DNA of 64,000 bases from NCBI RefSeq assembly GCF_000565215.1, contig NZ_CP006934.1, positions 186,001 to 250,000 of the forward strand, given 5' to 3'. Position 1 is the first letter of the stretch. Every line of letters starts with the position of its first letter. The notes under the pieces were generated by a model. It searched no databases. It saw only the letters and a program-made list of their open reading frames with translations, and was not told the DNA's origin. The position numbers and the translations under genes are program-made. Positions 54,599-64,000 of this stretch are shown piece after piece. Origin of the DNA: Spiroplasma sabaudiense Ar-1343 (GTDB lineage Bacteria; Bacillota_I; Bacilli_A; Mycoplasmatales; Mycoplasmataceae).

Positions 54599-56470
54599 AT
54601 GGAAAAGAAAAGAAAGTCATTTACTGATGTGAATGAGTATTTAGAGACTCCAGAAGAATCAAAACAGTCGGCACTAGCCTTAATGAAAAGCATTAAAGAT
54701 CGTCGAATTGGTTTCTTTAAATTAGTTACGATTTTTTATGGACGATATTTTTGAAAATCTTTAGCAATAATCATAGCATTAATAATTTCATCTGTTGCAA
54801 TTGTTTCGATGACTTATATTATTTCACAGCTTGTAAGTCAAGTAATGTTTGAATTTGGAGGAACAACTTCTCAATCATCAGATACTGGTCTTAATTGATA
54901 CTGGTGATTAACAATCGCCTTCATTACTCTTATTATTGCAGCAATTGCGACCTGAGTTAGAGAAAAATTCGGAGGAATGTTAGGCCGTAAAATTGAGATG
55001 GATGCAAGAAATGCGGTCTTGTCAAATTTAATTAACATGAATATCGGATACTATTCAGATAAAAAAATTGGTGAAATTATGACAAAGCTAATTAATGACA
55101 CCCAAGTTCTAGGAGATGAGGCCCAACTAACACCAGCAAACCTAATTAGTATTCCAATTATTTTTATTGGTTCAGCAATTTCTTTAATAATAGTTGACTG
55201 ACCAACTGCTATTGTTGCCCTGGTTTGTACTTTAATCTTTATGGTTATAGTAATTTTTACTTTTAATGCACAATCAAATGAAACTGAGAGAGTTCGTAAG
55301 AAAGTGACAGAAGTGAACGGAGACTCAACAGACCGAATCGGCGCAATTGCACTTATTAAAGCATCAGGAACAGAAAAGTATGAACAAAAACGATTAAAAA
55401 TGATTAATGAAGACTATTACTTGTCTAATCGAAAACTAAACTCAGTTCAGGCCACAACAATAACAATTATCATAATGAGTGCCTTATCTTTAACTTTAAT
55501 TGCTATAACTTCAGCAATCTTAATTTATCGAAATGCCGAAAATGGAGCTGACCAAATTATCAGAATTTTACCGTCATTAATAACCGGAATAAACACGTTG
55601 GCATGACCAATTTATACTCTAACAGGATTGATTCCAGGAATGGCTCGCGCAACAGCATCAACGCGAAGAGTAGTAGAGCTTATTAAAGTTGATTCTACTT
55701 TGGAAATAAATGAATTTGCTCCCGAAGTTAAAAGTATTGAGGGTAATATCATATTCAAAGATGTTGTTTTTGAATATCCAGAAAAACCAGGAATTGTTAT
55801 TTTACCAAAAACTCAATTAGTACTGGAAAAGGGTAAAAGCTATGCTTTTGTTGGTGAAACTGGAAGTGGGAAATCAACCATTTCAAAACTTTTATTAAGA
55901 TTTTATGATCCCACAAGTGGAGAGATAATTGTAAACGGCCAAAATTTAAAATCACTAAATTTATCAAGTTATTTGAGTCATGTTGGTTATGTCGAACAAG
56001 AACCAAAAATTTTGTATGGCGATGTAATGTATAATGTCAGATATGGAAACTTTTCAGCCACTGATGAGGAAGTAATTGAAGCTTGTAAAAAAGCTAATTT
56101 ACATGATTTAGTCCAGACTTGAGTTAATGGTTACCAGACAATTTTGGGTGAACGCGGATTTATTATGTCGGGAGGGCAAAAACAACGCCTTGTAATCGCT
56201 CGTATGATTTTAAAAGATCCCCAGGTTTTAATTCTGGATGAAGCAACCAGTGCCCTAGATAATATTGTTGAAAAAGAAATTCAAAAAGAGTTAGAAAAAA
56301 TTATGGTTGGTAAAACTACGATTTCAATTGCCCACCGTTTGAGCACAATCAAAAACTCTGACCAAATTTTTGTTTTAGGTAGTGGACAAGGAATTGTTCA
56401 AAGTGGGACTTATGATGAATTAATTAGTAAACCAGGTCACTTTAAAAAACTTCACAGTGCTGGAAGTTAA
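54599..56470 (+). CDS. ABC exporter, fused permease and ATPase
   Basis: 623 residues. Six membrane spans between about 50 and 350, then an ATPase domain: Walker A GETGSGKST, Q-loop VEQEP, signature MSGGQKQR (Met in place of the usual Leu), Walker B VLILDEATSALD, and His loop IAHRLST. This is the MsbA/multidrug-type half-exporter layout; it would act as a dimer. Only one such gene is present here, so homodimer or partnering with a gene elsewhere are both possible. Ribosome site AGAAGGA. Confidence 0.93.
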
Positions 56471-56528
56471 AATTATTCAATATTTTACCATTTTTCATAT
56501 TATAATTATTTAAGAATGAGGTATTTTT

Positions 56529-56999
56529 ATGGCAATTTGAATTACTCTTGCAGTTCTTGTTTTTATAGGTTTTTTAATTTTTATTGGCTCTTTTATTTAT
56601 TTAAAGTACAAAAACTTTAATAGTGAAGCCCATCTTCAAATTAAAAATGCCTTAATTAAATTAGGAGATCCAAATTATGATTTTCAATCACAATCAATTT
56701 GAAACGATTTATTTAAAAGCGTTAGAAAAGAAGTGATTTCAATTAGAAACAGCTTTGGTCTAGCTAGAAATAACGTTAGTTGAGAATCAACTAGAATTGA
56801 GAAAAACGCATTCGAAATTGTAAAGGAATTTTACGAAAAAGATTCAGGAAATAGAGTACTCTCAAAAAAAGAAAAACGCCAAAATTTAGATACAAAAAGC
56901 CGCCAAATTATTGATGCGCCTCCAGAAAAAGAATTACAAAGCATTATTTTGGAGATCGAGAATGAAATCAATAAGGATAACTCTAAAAATATATCTTAG
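56529..56999 (+). CDS. Single-span membrane protein, unknown
   Basis: 156 residues, readable only with TGA as Trp. One N-terminal span (about 5-25), then a charged cytoplasmic region rich in Lys, Glu and Asn that looks helical. Ribosome site GAGG. It follows the exporter by 58 bp and ends before a terminator, so it is probably the last gene of the alaS operon. No family recognised. Confidence 0.7.
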
Positions 57000-57025
57000 A
57001 ACTTTAACATTATCAATTATTAGAG

Positions 57026-57058
57026 CAAAAACCCAATTTTTATTAATTGGGTTTTTAT
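57026..57058 (+). terminator. Terminator after the alaS/ABC exporter cluster
   Basis: Stem AAAACCCAATT/AATTGGGTTTT followed by T-rich sequence. Confidence 0.85.
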
Positions 57059-57202
57059 TTTGCCTTTAAATAGATAATTTGTAATTGAATCAGCATAAAC
57101 GTTAACTTTACTTTTAAATATAATTTTGAAAAATTGGTAAATAAACAGCCAATTTTTATTAAAACTATTTTTTCAAAACATCCTTTTATTTCAAGACTTT
57201 TA

Positions 57203-57231
57203 TTGTATTAAAAACAATATATGTATATAAT
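57203..57231 (+). promoter_or_regulatory. Promoter of the rplU operon
   Basis: TTGTAT, exactly 17 bp, then TATAAT. Transcription would start at about 57238, right at the first stem of the leader. Confidence 0.75.
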
Positions 57232-57237
57232 TAATGA

Positions 57238-57315
57238 GGTTGTTAGTTTCAACCGCTCTTTTGTGCGTAATAAAGAAGTTTTTAACTCACGTACAAGGCG
57301 AGTCTATACTTAAGG
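57238..57315 (+). promoter_or_regulatory. Ribosomal protein L21 leader
   Basis: The leader folds as GGTTG/CAACC (57238-57242 with 57250-57254), then TTGTGCGT pairing with ACGTACAA, with the CCGCTCTTTTGTG and GGCGAG segments that I know from L21 leaders of Firmicutes. In that family the RNA binds L21 and controls the operon. The match is from memory, hence the moderate confidence. Confidence 0.6.
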
Positions 57316-57326
57316 AGATTTTATAA

Positions 57327-57671
57327 ATGTTTGCAATTTTAAAAACAGGGGGAAAACAAATAAAAGTTCAACCCGGTGATGAAATTTATATTGAAAAAAT
57401 CTTAGGCGAAGAAGGATCAGTTGTAACTTTTAGTGAAATTCTAATGGTTGATGACAAGGTTGGAGCTCCATTTTTAAATGGCGCTTCAGTTAAGGGTACA
57501 GTTGTAAAACAAGGTAAAGAAAAAAAATTACGTGTTGTTAGATACCACCCTAAAAAGAACGTAAATAAAGTTTATGGTCACCGTCAACCGTTCACAAAGG
57601 TTAAAATTGATTCTATTCAAGCCGGAGGTTCTTCAAAAGCTGCTCAAAATCAAAACGATTCAGCAGAATAA
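57327..57671 (+). CDS. rplU: 50S ribosomal protein L21
   Basis: 114 residues. Starts MFAILKTGGKQIKVQPGDEIYIEK and contains KNVNKVYGHRQPFTKVKI, both typical. It binds 23S rRNA. The tail is extended by about 12 polar residues (SKAAQNQNDSAE). First gene of rplU-prp-rpmA. Confidence 0.96.
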   Translation: MFAILKTGGKQIKVQPGDEIYIEKILGEEGSVVTFSEILMVDDKVGAPFLNGASVKGTVVKQGKEKKLRVVRYHPKKNVNKVYGHRQPFTKVKIDSIQAGGSSKAAQNQNDSAE

Positions 57672-57676
57672 TAATT

Positions 57677-57991
57677 ATGATTGAGGTTAAAATTAAAAAA
57701 ACGAACTCACATTATCAAAGCTTTGTAATTTCAGGGCATGCTCAAAGCGGTCCTTATGGACAAGATTTGGTTTGTGCTGGAGTTTCAGCAATCATCGGAG
57801 GAGCTTTAAATGCTTTCGATAAAATTTTTAGTAATTTTGTCGAATTAGTTGTTAGTGAAAATAAAGTCAAAATATTGATTAATAATTTAAGTAATGAGGA
57901 AATCCAAGTTGCTTGTCAATTTTTACATATTCAATTAGAAAGTATTTATTTGCAATATCCAAAAAATATAAATATACAGGAGGTAAGTTAA
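57677..57991 (+). CDS. prp: Ribosomal-processing cysteine protease Prp
   Basis: 104 residues. The catalytic His is in [14 protein letters not shown] and the catalytic Cys in VCAGVSAI, the fixed pattern of Prp. It cuts off the short N-terminal extension of L27 before the protein enters the ribosome. It sits between rplU and rpmA as in Firmicutes, starting 5 bp after rplU with little ribosome site of its own. Confidence 0.93.
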   Translation: MIEVKIKKTNSHYQSFVISGHAQSGPYGQDLVCAGVSAIIGGALNAFDKIFSNFVELVVSENKVKILINNLSNEEIQVACQFLHIQLESIYLQYPKNINIQEVS

Positions 57992-57992
57992 T

Positions 57993-58286
57993 ATGCGTTT
58001 TTTATTAAGTTTACAGTTCTTTGCTTCTAAAAAAGGAGTAGGGTCAACAAGAAACGGAAGAGATTCTGAATCAAAACGTTTAGGAGCTAAAAAAGCTGAT
58101 GGTCAATTTGCTAATGCAGGATCAATTATTTTTAGACAACGTGGGACTAAAATCCATCCAGGTCAAAATGTTGGGCGCGGTGGAGATGACACTTTGTTTG
58201 CTTTAGTATCGGGTACAGTTAGATACCAAAAATTTGGAAAAGACCGTACACGAGCTGTTGTAATTCCAGCTGAAGCAAAAAACTAA
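57993..58286 (+). CDS. rpmA: 50S ribosomal protein L27 with Prp-cleaved extension
   Basis: 97 residues. The N-terminus [15 protein letters not shown] holds the Prp cleavage motif (cut after LQFF), followed by the normal L27 start [15 protein letters not shown]. The mature N-terminus reaches the peptidyl-transferase centre. Ribosome site AGGAGGT lies at the end of prp; the start is 1 bp after its stop. The downstream gene is preceded by a TATAAT-like box. Confidence 0.96.
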   Translation: MRFLLSLQFFASKKGVGSTRNGRDSESKRLGAKKADGQFANAGSIIFRQRGTKIHPGQNVGRGGDDTLFALVSGTVRYQKFGKDRTRAVVIPAEAKN

Positions 58287-58408
58287 AAATATATTTTTTA
58301 AAAGAATACCAAGTAAAGTTAAATATAGTCAAGCAGGACTGATTAATTTTATAAATGGGTTCTTTTTTTATTTTAAAATAGGTTATAATATCATAAAGGT
58401 GGAGCAAC

Positions 58409-59359
58409 ATGACTTGATTATTATCTTTAATTGGTTCTTTTTTTGGGATGTTGTTTTTAATAGCAATTGCACTTTTTATTTTTGCTTTTTTGAGGGCTAG
58501 TTGAAAAAACCGGAACACTTCTTTTGGGAGATTGTTTCGCAAAAATATGAAAGCAAAAAAACGAAACCAACCAATCAAAATTTACTACTTTGATTTCGAA
58601 GAGTTTTTCAAAAACTTTCCTTTCAATAGTGATTTTCATGAAACCGAAAAATTTTTGATGACCAAAACTCAGGATCGTCAAAAAACTGTTAAAATATTAG
58701 AATTAATTTATAATTGTTTTGAAGACTTATTTTTAAACTGGTCTACAAACGAAAGCGTTTTATTATCAAAATTTGATGAGATTCAAATTAGTAGTCCAAT
58801 AAAACTTAAGAATGCCGCTTATATAAAGTATTACAATGATTACTTAGATAAAACTTCGGAGTTATTTTTAAAAAATTTTACAGAAAAAATCATGCCAGCT
58901 TATATTGCTCGGGAATTGGGTCTTGATTGTAATTTAATTTTTGGAGTTAATAGTTTTGATCAAGTTATCAATGATAGTAAAAAAATAATCAACAACTATT
59001 GCGAACAAAGATGTCGAGAAGTTACATTAAACGCAACCCGTGAAATCAGCAAAATGATTGAAGATTTATTTGGTCGCTTTCAAAGGAACTTTAATGGATC
59101 TAGTTCGTTTAATCAAAGTAATGCAAACAGAAACAATCAGTCAAACTGAGGAAATCAAAAAGCTGAGCCATCAGAACTTGAAAAAGCTTACAAAATTATG
59201 GATGTTAATGAAAAAATTAGCGACCGCGACTTAAAAAAAACTTATCTAAGATTAGCCAAAGAATATCACCCAGATGTTAACAAGTCGGTCTATGCAAAAG
59301 AGAAGATGGCGAAAATAAATTCAGCTTATGACACCATTTGCAAGGCTCGAGGAATTTAA
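58409..59359 (+). CDS. Membrane-anchored protein with a C-terminal J domain (long form)
   Basis: 316 residues. One N-terminal span (about 4-29), a basic patch, then a helical region of about 190 residues without known domain, an Asn/Ser-rich linker (NGSSSFNQSNANRNNQSN, about 215-232), and a C-terminal J domain with LAKEYHPDVN (HPD at 287-289) and MAKINSAYDTI. Same plan as the 120-residue protein at 46605. It should recruit DnaK to the membrane, perhaps for protein export or surface assembly. ATG follows GGTGGAG. Confidence 0.85.
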
Positions 59360-59385
59360 CAATAACCACCAAAGGAGATTTTCAA

Positions 59386-60210
59386 ATGAATAAAATACTT
59401 AAAAATGACATTATTTTAAATAATGGTGTAAAAATGCCACAAATTGGTTTAGGAACATATAAAATGACAGATGAAACTATTACAAAGGATGCAATTATTT
59501 TTGCCTTAAAATTAGGTTATCGTAATCTAGATACAGCTCAAATTTACAAGAATCATAAAATTGTTGCTCAAGCAATAAAAGAGTCAGGAATTCCTAGAAA
59601 TGAAATTTTCATAACTTCAAAAATATGAATTACAGACTTTCGTGATGCCAAAATCGCATTTCAAAGAATTTTGGATGAATTGGAAATTGAATATTTAGAT
59701 TTATGCTTATTGCATTGGTTTGCACCAAATTGAAGAGATGCTTATCTCGTGCTTGAAGAGGAATACAAAAATAAACGTATTCATGCAATCGGGGTTTCAA
59801 ACTTTTTGGAAGAACATCTAGAAGAGTTATTAACTACAACTTCGGTTATTCCAGCGGTTAATCAAGTAGAATTACACCCGCAATTGCCCTGCGTTGCCCT
59901 AACTGATTATTGTCAAAAAAAAGGAATTGCAATAACTTCATGACAAACAATTATGCGTGGAGAAATTGATAAAGTTCCTTATATTCAAGAAATTTCAAAA
60001 AAATATAATGCTACTCCCGCACAAGTTGCACTAAAATGAGCTTGACAACGTGGAATAATAATAATTCCAAAATCAGTCACTTTTTCAAGAATTGAAGAAA
60101 ACGCCAATTTAGGGTTTTTTGAATTAACAGAAGAAGAAATCAAAAAAATTAATGATTTAGGTCCAGAACTACGTCTTGGTCCAAACCCAAATAATTGAGA
60201 AGAACTATAA
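59386..60210 (+). CDS. Aldo/keto reductase
   Basis: 274 residues. Tetrad positions are visible: Asp and Tyr in [10 protein letters not shown], Lys in ITSKIW, His in LLHWFAPNW. The substrate loop reads [11 protein letters not shown] and the NADP-binding [14 protein letters not shown]. Reduces aldehydes such as methylglyoxal with NADPH, in the cytosol. Ribosome site AAAGGAG; 15 bp before the dipeptidase gene, so probably co-transcribed. Confidence 0.93.
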
Positions 60211-60225
60211 AAAGGAGTAACGTTT

Positions 60226-61575
60226 ATGAAAATTGACAACAGTAAATTAAAGACTGAATATTTCCCGAAAGCCTTAAAGGTTCTTCAAGACTGTATTGCC
60301 ATCCCATCTTATTTACAAAAATCTGAATTGGATGCGCCATTTGGCCCGGGAGTAAAAAAAGTTTTGGATTTCATTATAAAAACATGCCAAGATTTAGGAT
60401 TCAAAACTAAAATAGGAAAAGACTTCAAATATGGCTATGCTGATTATGGGGAGGGGGAAAAACTGTTAGCAATTCTTTGTCACTTAGATGTTGTTCCTCC
60501 AGGAAATTTGGAAGAATGAATAGCGCCCCCATTTGTACCAACCATAAGTGATGGGGTTTTGTTTGGCCGTGGTTCACTTGATGATAAAGGCCCAACCATA
60601 ATGAACATTTTTGCTGTGAAATATTTAATGGATAACAATTTTATTCCAGATTATAAAATTAGACTAGTTTTTGGTCTCTCTGAGGAAACCACTTGGGAGT
60701 GTATGCAAAGCTACATTGCCAATGAACAAATTGCAGATATTGGTTATACCCCTGACGGTCAGTTCCCTCTAGTTTATGCAGAGAAATGAATTTTAGATTG
60801 TGATATTAGCGCTAACAACCCTATAAACTACGAAGTGCTTGGTGGAGACGCTTACAATGTTGTTAATGATATTGTAAAATATAAAGGTCCTAAACAAAAA
60901 GAAATTAGCGAATATTTAAAAAAACACAAAATTTCTACAGCCTGAGAAAATGACTTTCTTGTTGTTAAGGGCAAGTCAGCGCATGGTAGTTTGCCAGAGC
61001 GAGGAATAAACGCAGGGACTTGACTTTTCAAAGCAATGTTTGAAAATGGTATTAAAGATGCTTGAAGTGATTTTATCGCAAATCAATGTCATCAAAATTT
61101 CCAAATGGAGCGATTTTTTGGTGACTTAACCGATGAATCAGGAAAACTAACAGCAAATATTGGTATTTTTGAGTTTAACAATCAAAGCCAGCGACTAACC
61201 TTTAATTTTCGTATTCCGGTTCATTGTAATGTTGAAGAACAAATTATTAATATTTTTAACGATTTTTGTAAAAAAAATGGTTTTAACTATGCAACCAAAG
61301 CGATAGAACCCCGTGTTTATATGAGCAAAGATAGTGAACTGGTCAAAAAAATTATGAGCGTTTATCAAGAGGTAACCGGTGACTTGAAAGCCACTCCCGC
61401 AGCAATTGGTGGAGGAACTTTTGCCAAAGCAATGCCAAATGTTGTTGCCTTTGGAGCTGAATTTGATTTAGAAAATTCTTCGATGCATTCTTATAATGAA
61501 TCGATAAAGGTTTCAGAATTGGAAATGATGCTAGAGATTTACACTAAGTCACTGGTCAAACTAGCTAAATTTTAA
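60226..61575 (+). CDS. pepV: M20 dipeptidase, PepV type
   Basis: 449 residues. Metal site residues: His in LCHLDVVPPG, Asp in GRGSLDDKGP, the Glu pair in GLSEETTWE, Asp in YTPDGQFP and His near the end in SSMHSYNES. GGGTFAKAMPN is typical of PepV. It splits dipeptides, completing peptide use together with pepF and the two M17 enzymes in this window. Two zinc ions and a lid domain are expected. Confidence 0.92.
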
Positions 61576-61619
61576 TTAATTTATTAAAAAATAAAGAGAT
61601 TTTGTGATAATATATTATT

Positions 61620-61727
61620 GCTATTCGTACCAAAGAAAGCAACTGGGGAAACCCTTAATTTGTTGCCGAGGAATGAAAACATAAATTGTTTTTTATTTTG
61701 CCTCGGTTCTTGCCGAGGTTTTCTTTT
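61620..61727 (+). promoter_or_regulatory. Ribosomal protein L10 leader with attenuator
   Basis: The leader contains the L10-type segment around CGTACCAAAGAAAGC and a stem GCAAC/GTTGC (61639-61643 with 61662-61666). CCGAGG occurs at 61666-61671 and 61713-61718, and CCTCGG at 61701-61706. The middle CCTCGG can pair with either: the second pairing makes a terminator ending in TTTTCTTTT, the first would block it. Such a leader normally senses free L10/L12 complex. Confidence 0.75.
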
Positions 61728-61754
61728 GCAAAATTAGATTGGAGGAAACTAAAA

Positions 61755-62258
61755 GTGGAAAAAATGTCAAGACCAGCTCATGCTAAAAAGAATGAAGTTG
61801 TTAAAGAAATTGTTGATCGTTTAAAAAACCAACAAGGAATGGTAATTGCTGAATACAAAAAAATTAGCGTTGCTCAAATTACTGAAATGAGAAAAGTGGC
61901 ACTTGAAAGAAATATCTTTATTAAAGTTTATAAAGATTCATTATTTTCAAGAGCTGCTGAGGAATTAAAAATTGAAGGGTTAAACCCGTACTTAACAGGA
62001 CAAAATGTTTATATTTTTTCAAATGAAGAATCAATTGCTCCAGCTAAATTAGTAGATGAATTTAGCAAAAAATTCCCAGAACTAAAATTAAAAGCTGGAA
62101 TCTATGAAGGACAAGTACTAGATACTGTTGGTGTAAATGAACTTGCATCATTACCTTCAAAAGAAGAACTTTACTCAATGTTTGCATCATCACTGATTTA
62201 CCCATTGCGTCAGTTCATGTTATTAACAAAAGAAATCGCAAAAACCAGAGCAGAATAA
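61755..62258 (+). CDS. rplJ: 50S ribosomal protein L10
   Basis: 167 residues from a GTG nine bases after GGAGG; the ATG three codons later is a possible alternative. Family blocks: KNEVVKEIVDRLKNQQG, MRKVALERNIFIKVYKDSL and the C-terminal helices that carry the L7/L12 dimers. With L7/L12 it forms the stalk that binds translation factors. First gene after the attenuator leader. Confidence 0.95.
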   Translation: MEKMSRPAHAKKNEVVKEIVDRLKNQQGMVIAEYKKISVAQITEMRKVALERNIFIKVYKDSLFSRAAEELKIEGLNPYLTGQNVYIFSNEESIAPAKLVDEFSKKFPELKLKAGIYEGQVLDTVGVNELASLPSKEELYSMFASSLIYPLRQFMLLTKEIAKTRAE

Positions 62259-62313
62259 AGCACTAAAAGTACAATAGCTTATCAATTAATTATGAAAAAA
62301 GGAGAAAAAAAAT

Positions 62314-62682
62314 ATGGCAATCACAAAAGATGATATTATCAAAGCTTTAGAAGAAATGAAATTAGCTGAATTAAACGATTTAGTTAAAGCAATCGAAGAC
62401 CACTTCGGTGTAGTTGCAGCAGCAGCAGTTGCAGCACCAGCAGCAGGTGGAGCAGCCGCAGCAGCACCAACAGAAGTTAATGTTTTATTAACAAATGCAG
62501 GAGCACAAAAAGTACAAGTAATTAAAGTAGTTAAAGAATTAACTGGTTTAGGACTAATGGATGCTAAAAAATTAGTTGATGGTGAATTACCAGTAACTAT
62601 TAAAGAAAACGTAAAAGTTGAAGATGCAGAAAAAATGAAAGAAGAATTAATGGCAGCGGGAGCTTCTGTTGATCTTAAATAA
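62314..62682 (+). CDS. rplL: 50S ribosomal protein L7/L12
   Basis: 122 residues. N-terminal dimer domain, an Ala-rich hinge ([20 protein letters not shown]), then the conserved C-terminal domain with [19 protein letters not shown] and DAKKLVDG. It recruits and activates elongation factors. Strong ribosome site AAAGGAG. Confidence 0.97.
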   Translation: MAITKDDIIKALEEMKLAELNDLVKAIEDHFGVVAAAAVAAPAAGGAAAAAPTEVNVLLTNAGAQKVQVIKVVKELTGLGLMDAKKLVDGELPVTIKENVKVEDAEKMKEELMAAGASVDLK

Positions 62683-62686
62683 TTTA

Positions 62687-62720
62687 TAAAACTCACCATT
62701 TTAAACTTGGTGAGTTTTTA
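62687..62720 (+). terminator. Terminator of rplJ-rplL
   Basis: Stem AAAACTCACCA/TGGTGAGTTTT followed by T, just past the rplL stop. Confidence 0.85.
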
Positions 62721-62738
62721 ATTTATGGAGGTTATTTT

Positions 62739-63383
62739 GTGGAAGTTAAAAAACAATTTGGTCCCAATCCTAATGAACCATTAAATAAATATTTAGGAAC
62801 AGATTTTTTAAAAATTTATATTACCAATCCCAATATTGAAATTGGAGATTATACCTATTACTCATCTTTAAAGTCACAACAAGATTTAGTTAATTTTCAA
62901 AACGAAAATATCTTATATCACTTTCCCTTTGTTGGGGACAAGTTGATTATTGGTAAATTTTGCCAAATTGGCTATAAAACAAAGTTTATTATGAAGGGTG
63001 CCAACCATGGTTTAAACAGAATTTCAACCTATCCTTTTAGTATAATGGGTAGTGGTTGAGAACAACAAGAATCATTTATTTCCAATAAAGGAGATATTAT
63101 TGTTGGCCATGATGTCTGATTTGGTTACAATTCAACAATTATGCCGGGTGTAAAAATCGGCAATGGGGCGGTTATTGGTACTAATGCTCTTGTGACAAAA
63201 GATGTTCCAGATTATGCCATTGTTGGAGGCAATCCAGCCAAAATAATCAGATTTCGTTATAATAAGAAAACTATTAAAAAATTAAATCAAATCGCTTGAT
63301 GAGATTGAGATATTAAAAAGATTACAGAAAATCTTGAGTTATTAGCTTCTAATAAAATAGATAAACTAATGGAGAAAATTTAA
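62739..63383 (+). CDS. Hexapeptide acetyltransferase, CatB/Vat type
   Basis: 214 residues from a GTG after GGAGG. Left-handed beta-helix repeats are visible ([39 protein letters not shown]), and [15 protein letters not shown] contains the catalytic His of xenobiotic acetyltransferases. The family acetylates drugs such as streptogramin A or chloramphenicol, but many members have other substrates; no resistance role is shown. The ending [12 protein letters not shown] is typical. Confidence 0.9.
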
Positions 63384-63384
63384 T

Positions 63385-64000
63385 ATGAAGAAATTTGCAA
63401 GTAATTTTAAGCAATTAATCGTAATTGAATGAAAAATTTTATTATATCGTTTTGGAATATTTGTAGTTGGGTGATACTTATTTACGTTAGCAATTGCCTT
63501 ATATACGCCCACAATGGTTGGTGCTAGTCAAATCGATTTTACAATTTTTGCATTCTTAGGTGTATTTAGTAATTCAAAAATTGACGGCGCTGGTTCTATT
63601 ACAAATGCTTTAGGGCAATATTCCACCTATTTATTATTGATGTATGTAGTAATGATGGTAATAACAGTTATTATGGGAGCAATAAACACTGCCCTGGATT
63701 TTAAGAAAAATAAAAATGTAGAAAAAATTTATTGATATATCTTATTTGTTATTGGGGATATCATTTCTTTGTTTATTATTCCTTTGGGTGTGCAAATGCA
63801 GTTTTTATACATAACAGATGCAATTTATGCTAACTTAAGTGAAAAGGCGGCTAATTATTTAAGAATTTGAATCTTTGTAATAGCTTTTTTAACTTATTGT
63901 ATTTCCATCGCTCTAATGGTTTATTGCTCAATAATGCCAGGAGTTTATAATTCAATTGCTGAAGAATCTAGAAAACTAACTAAAATGTCTTATCAAGCCT
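63385..64000 (+). CDS. Membrane protein, cut by the window end
   Basis: 205 residues seen, open at the right edge. Starts 1 bp after the acetyltransferase stop. Spans near residues 25-42, 82-112, 123-148 and 162-182, so polytopic. Neither the ribosome site nor the family is clear. Coupled to the acetyltransferase by position. Confidence 0.65.

Noticed and set aside
61686-61754. Upstream extension of rplJ beginning MFFILPRF
   Set aside because: It overlaps the attenuator hairpin, lacks a ribosome site, and the extra residues do not belong to L10.

Overview
The window is AT-rich DNA from a mollicute that reads TGA as tryptophan (translation table 4). Nearly every long gene, including rpsL, rpsG, fusA, tuf and alaS, is open only if TGA is sense, and TAA and TAG are the only stops used. 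The lipoproteins with short lipobox leaders, the GH18 lipoprotein, the duplicated M17 aminopeptidases and the PTS-type GH1 enzyme suggest the Spiroplasma/Mesoplasma/Entomoplasma group. Genus and species cannot be fixed from sequence reading alone.

Layout. (1) 1-6111, minus strand: a tandem array of six related lipoprotein genes (the outermost cut by the window edge) with a period of about 1.13 kb, each copy with its own promoter region and terminator. (2) 6200-12459, plus: three genes joined by two identical 11-nt overlaps. They encode two large exported proteins rich in a degenerate Tyr/Gly/acidic repeat, then a polytopic membrane protein. I recognise none of them; this is the best candidate for an undescribed system. 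(3) 12593-15666: a small membrane protein, a GH1 6-phospho-beta-glucosidase, its 3' partner and a four-TM protein. (4) 16160-23144: a DEAD-box RNA helicase (minus), an unknown protein, then the str operon rpsL-rpsG-fusA-tuf. (5) 23416-32302: a tandem-GH18 chitinase-like lipoprotein, membrane proteins, a dual-specificity phosphatase, an O6-alkylguanine methyltransferase, a 1.1-kb gap with a candidate structured RNA, and a 609-aa lipoprotein. (6) 32762-36630: a HAAS-domain membrane protein/PadR regulator operon and small unknown genes. (7) 36746-50555: HAD-trxA-HAD operon, stand-alone AlaX-type editing protein, a 52-aa CCCH protein coupled to a GIY-YIG protein, two leucyl aminopeptidases, oligoendopeptidase F, a membrane-anchored C-terminal J-domain protein, a HAD/peroxiredoxin operon and an ABC-2 transporter. 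(8) 50636-64000: alaS with an ABC exporter cluster, rplU-prp-rpmA behind an L21-type leader, a second J-domain membrane protein, aldo/keto reductase, PepV-type dipeptidase, rplJ-rplL behind an L10-type leader with a visible attenuator, a hexapeptide acetyltransferase and a membrane protein cut by the window end.

The housekeeping parts (translation, peptide breakdown, redox, sugar use) are ordinary for a host-associated organism that scavenges peptides and glycosides. The accessory parts are mostly surface proteins, and the lipoprotein array shows signs of recombination between copies. I found no rRNA, tRNA, insertion sequence, prophage or CRISPR array.
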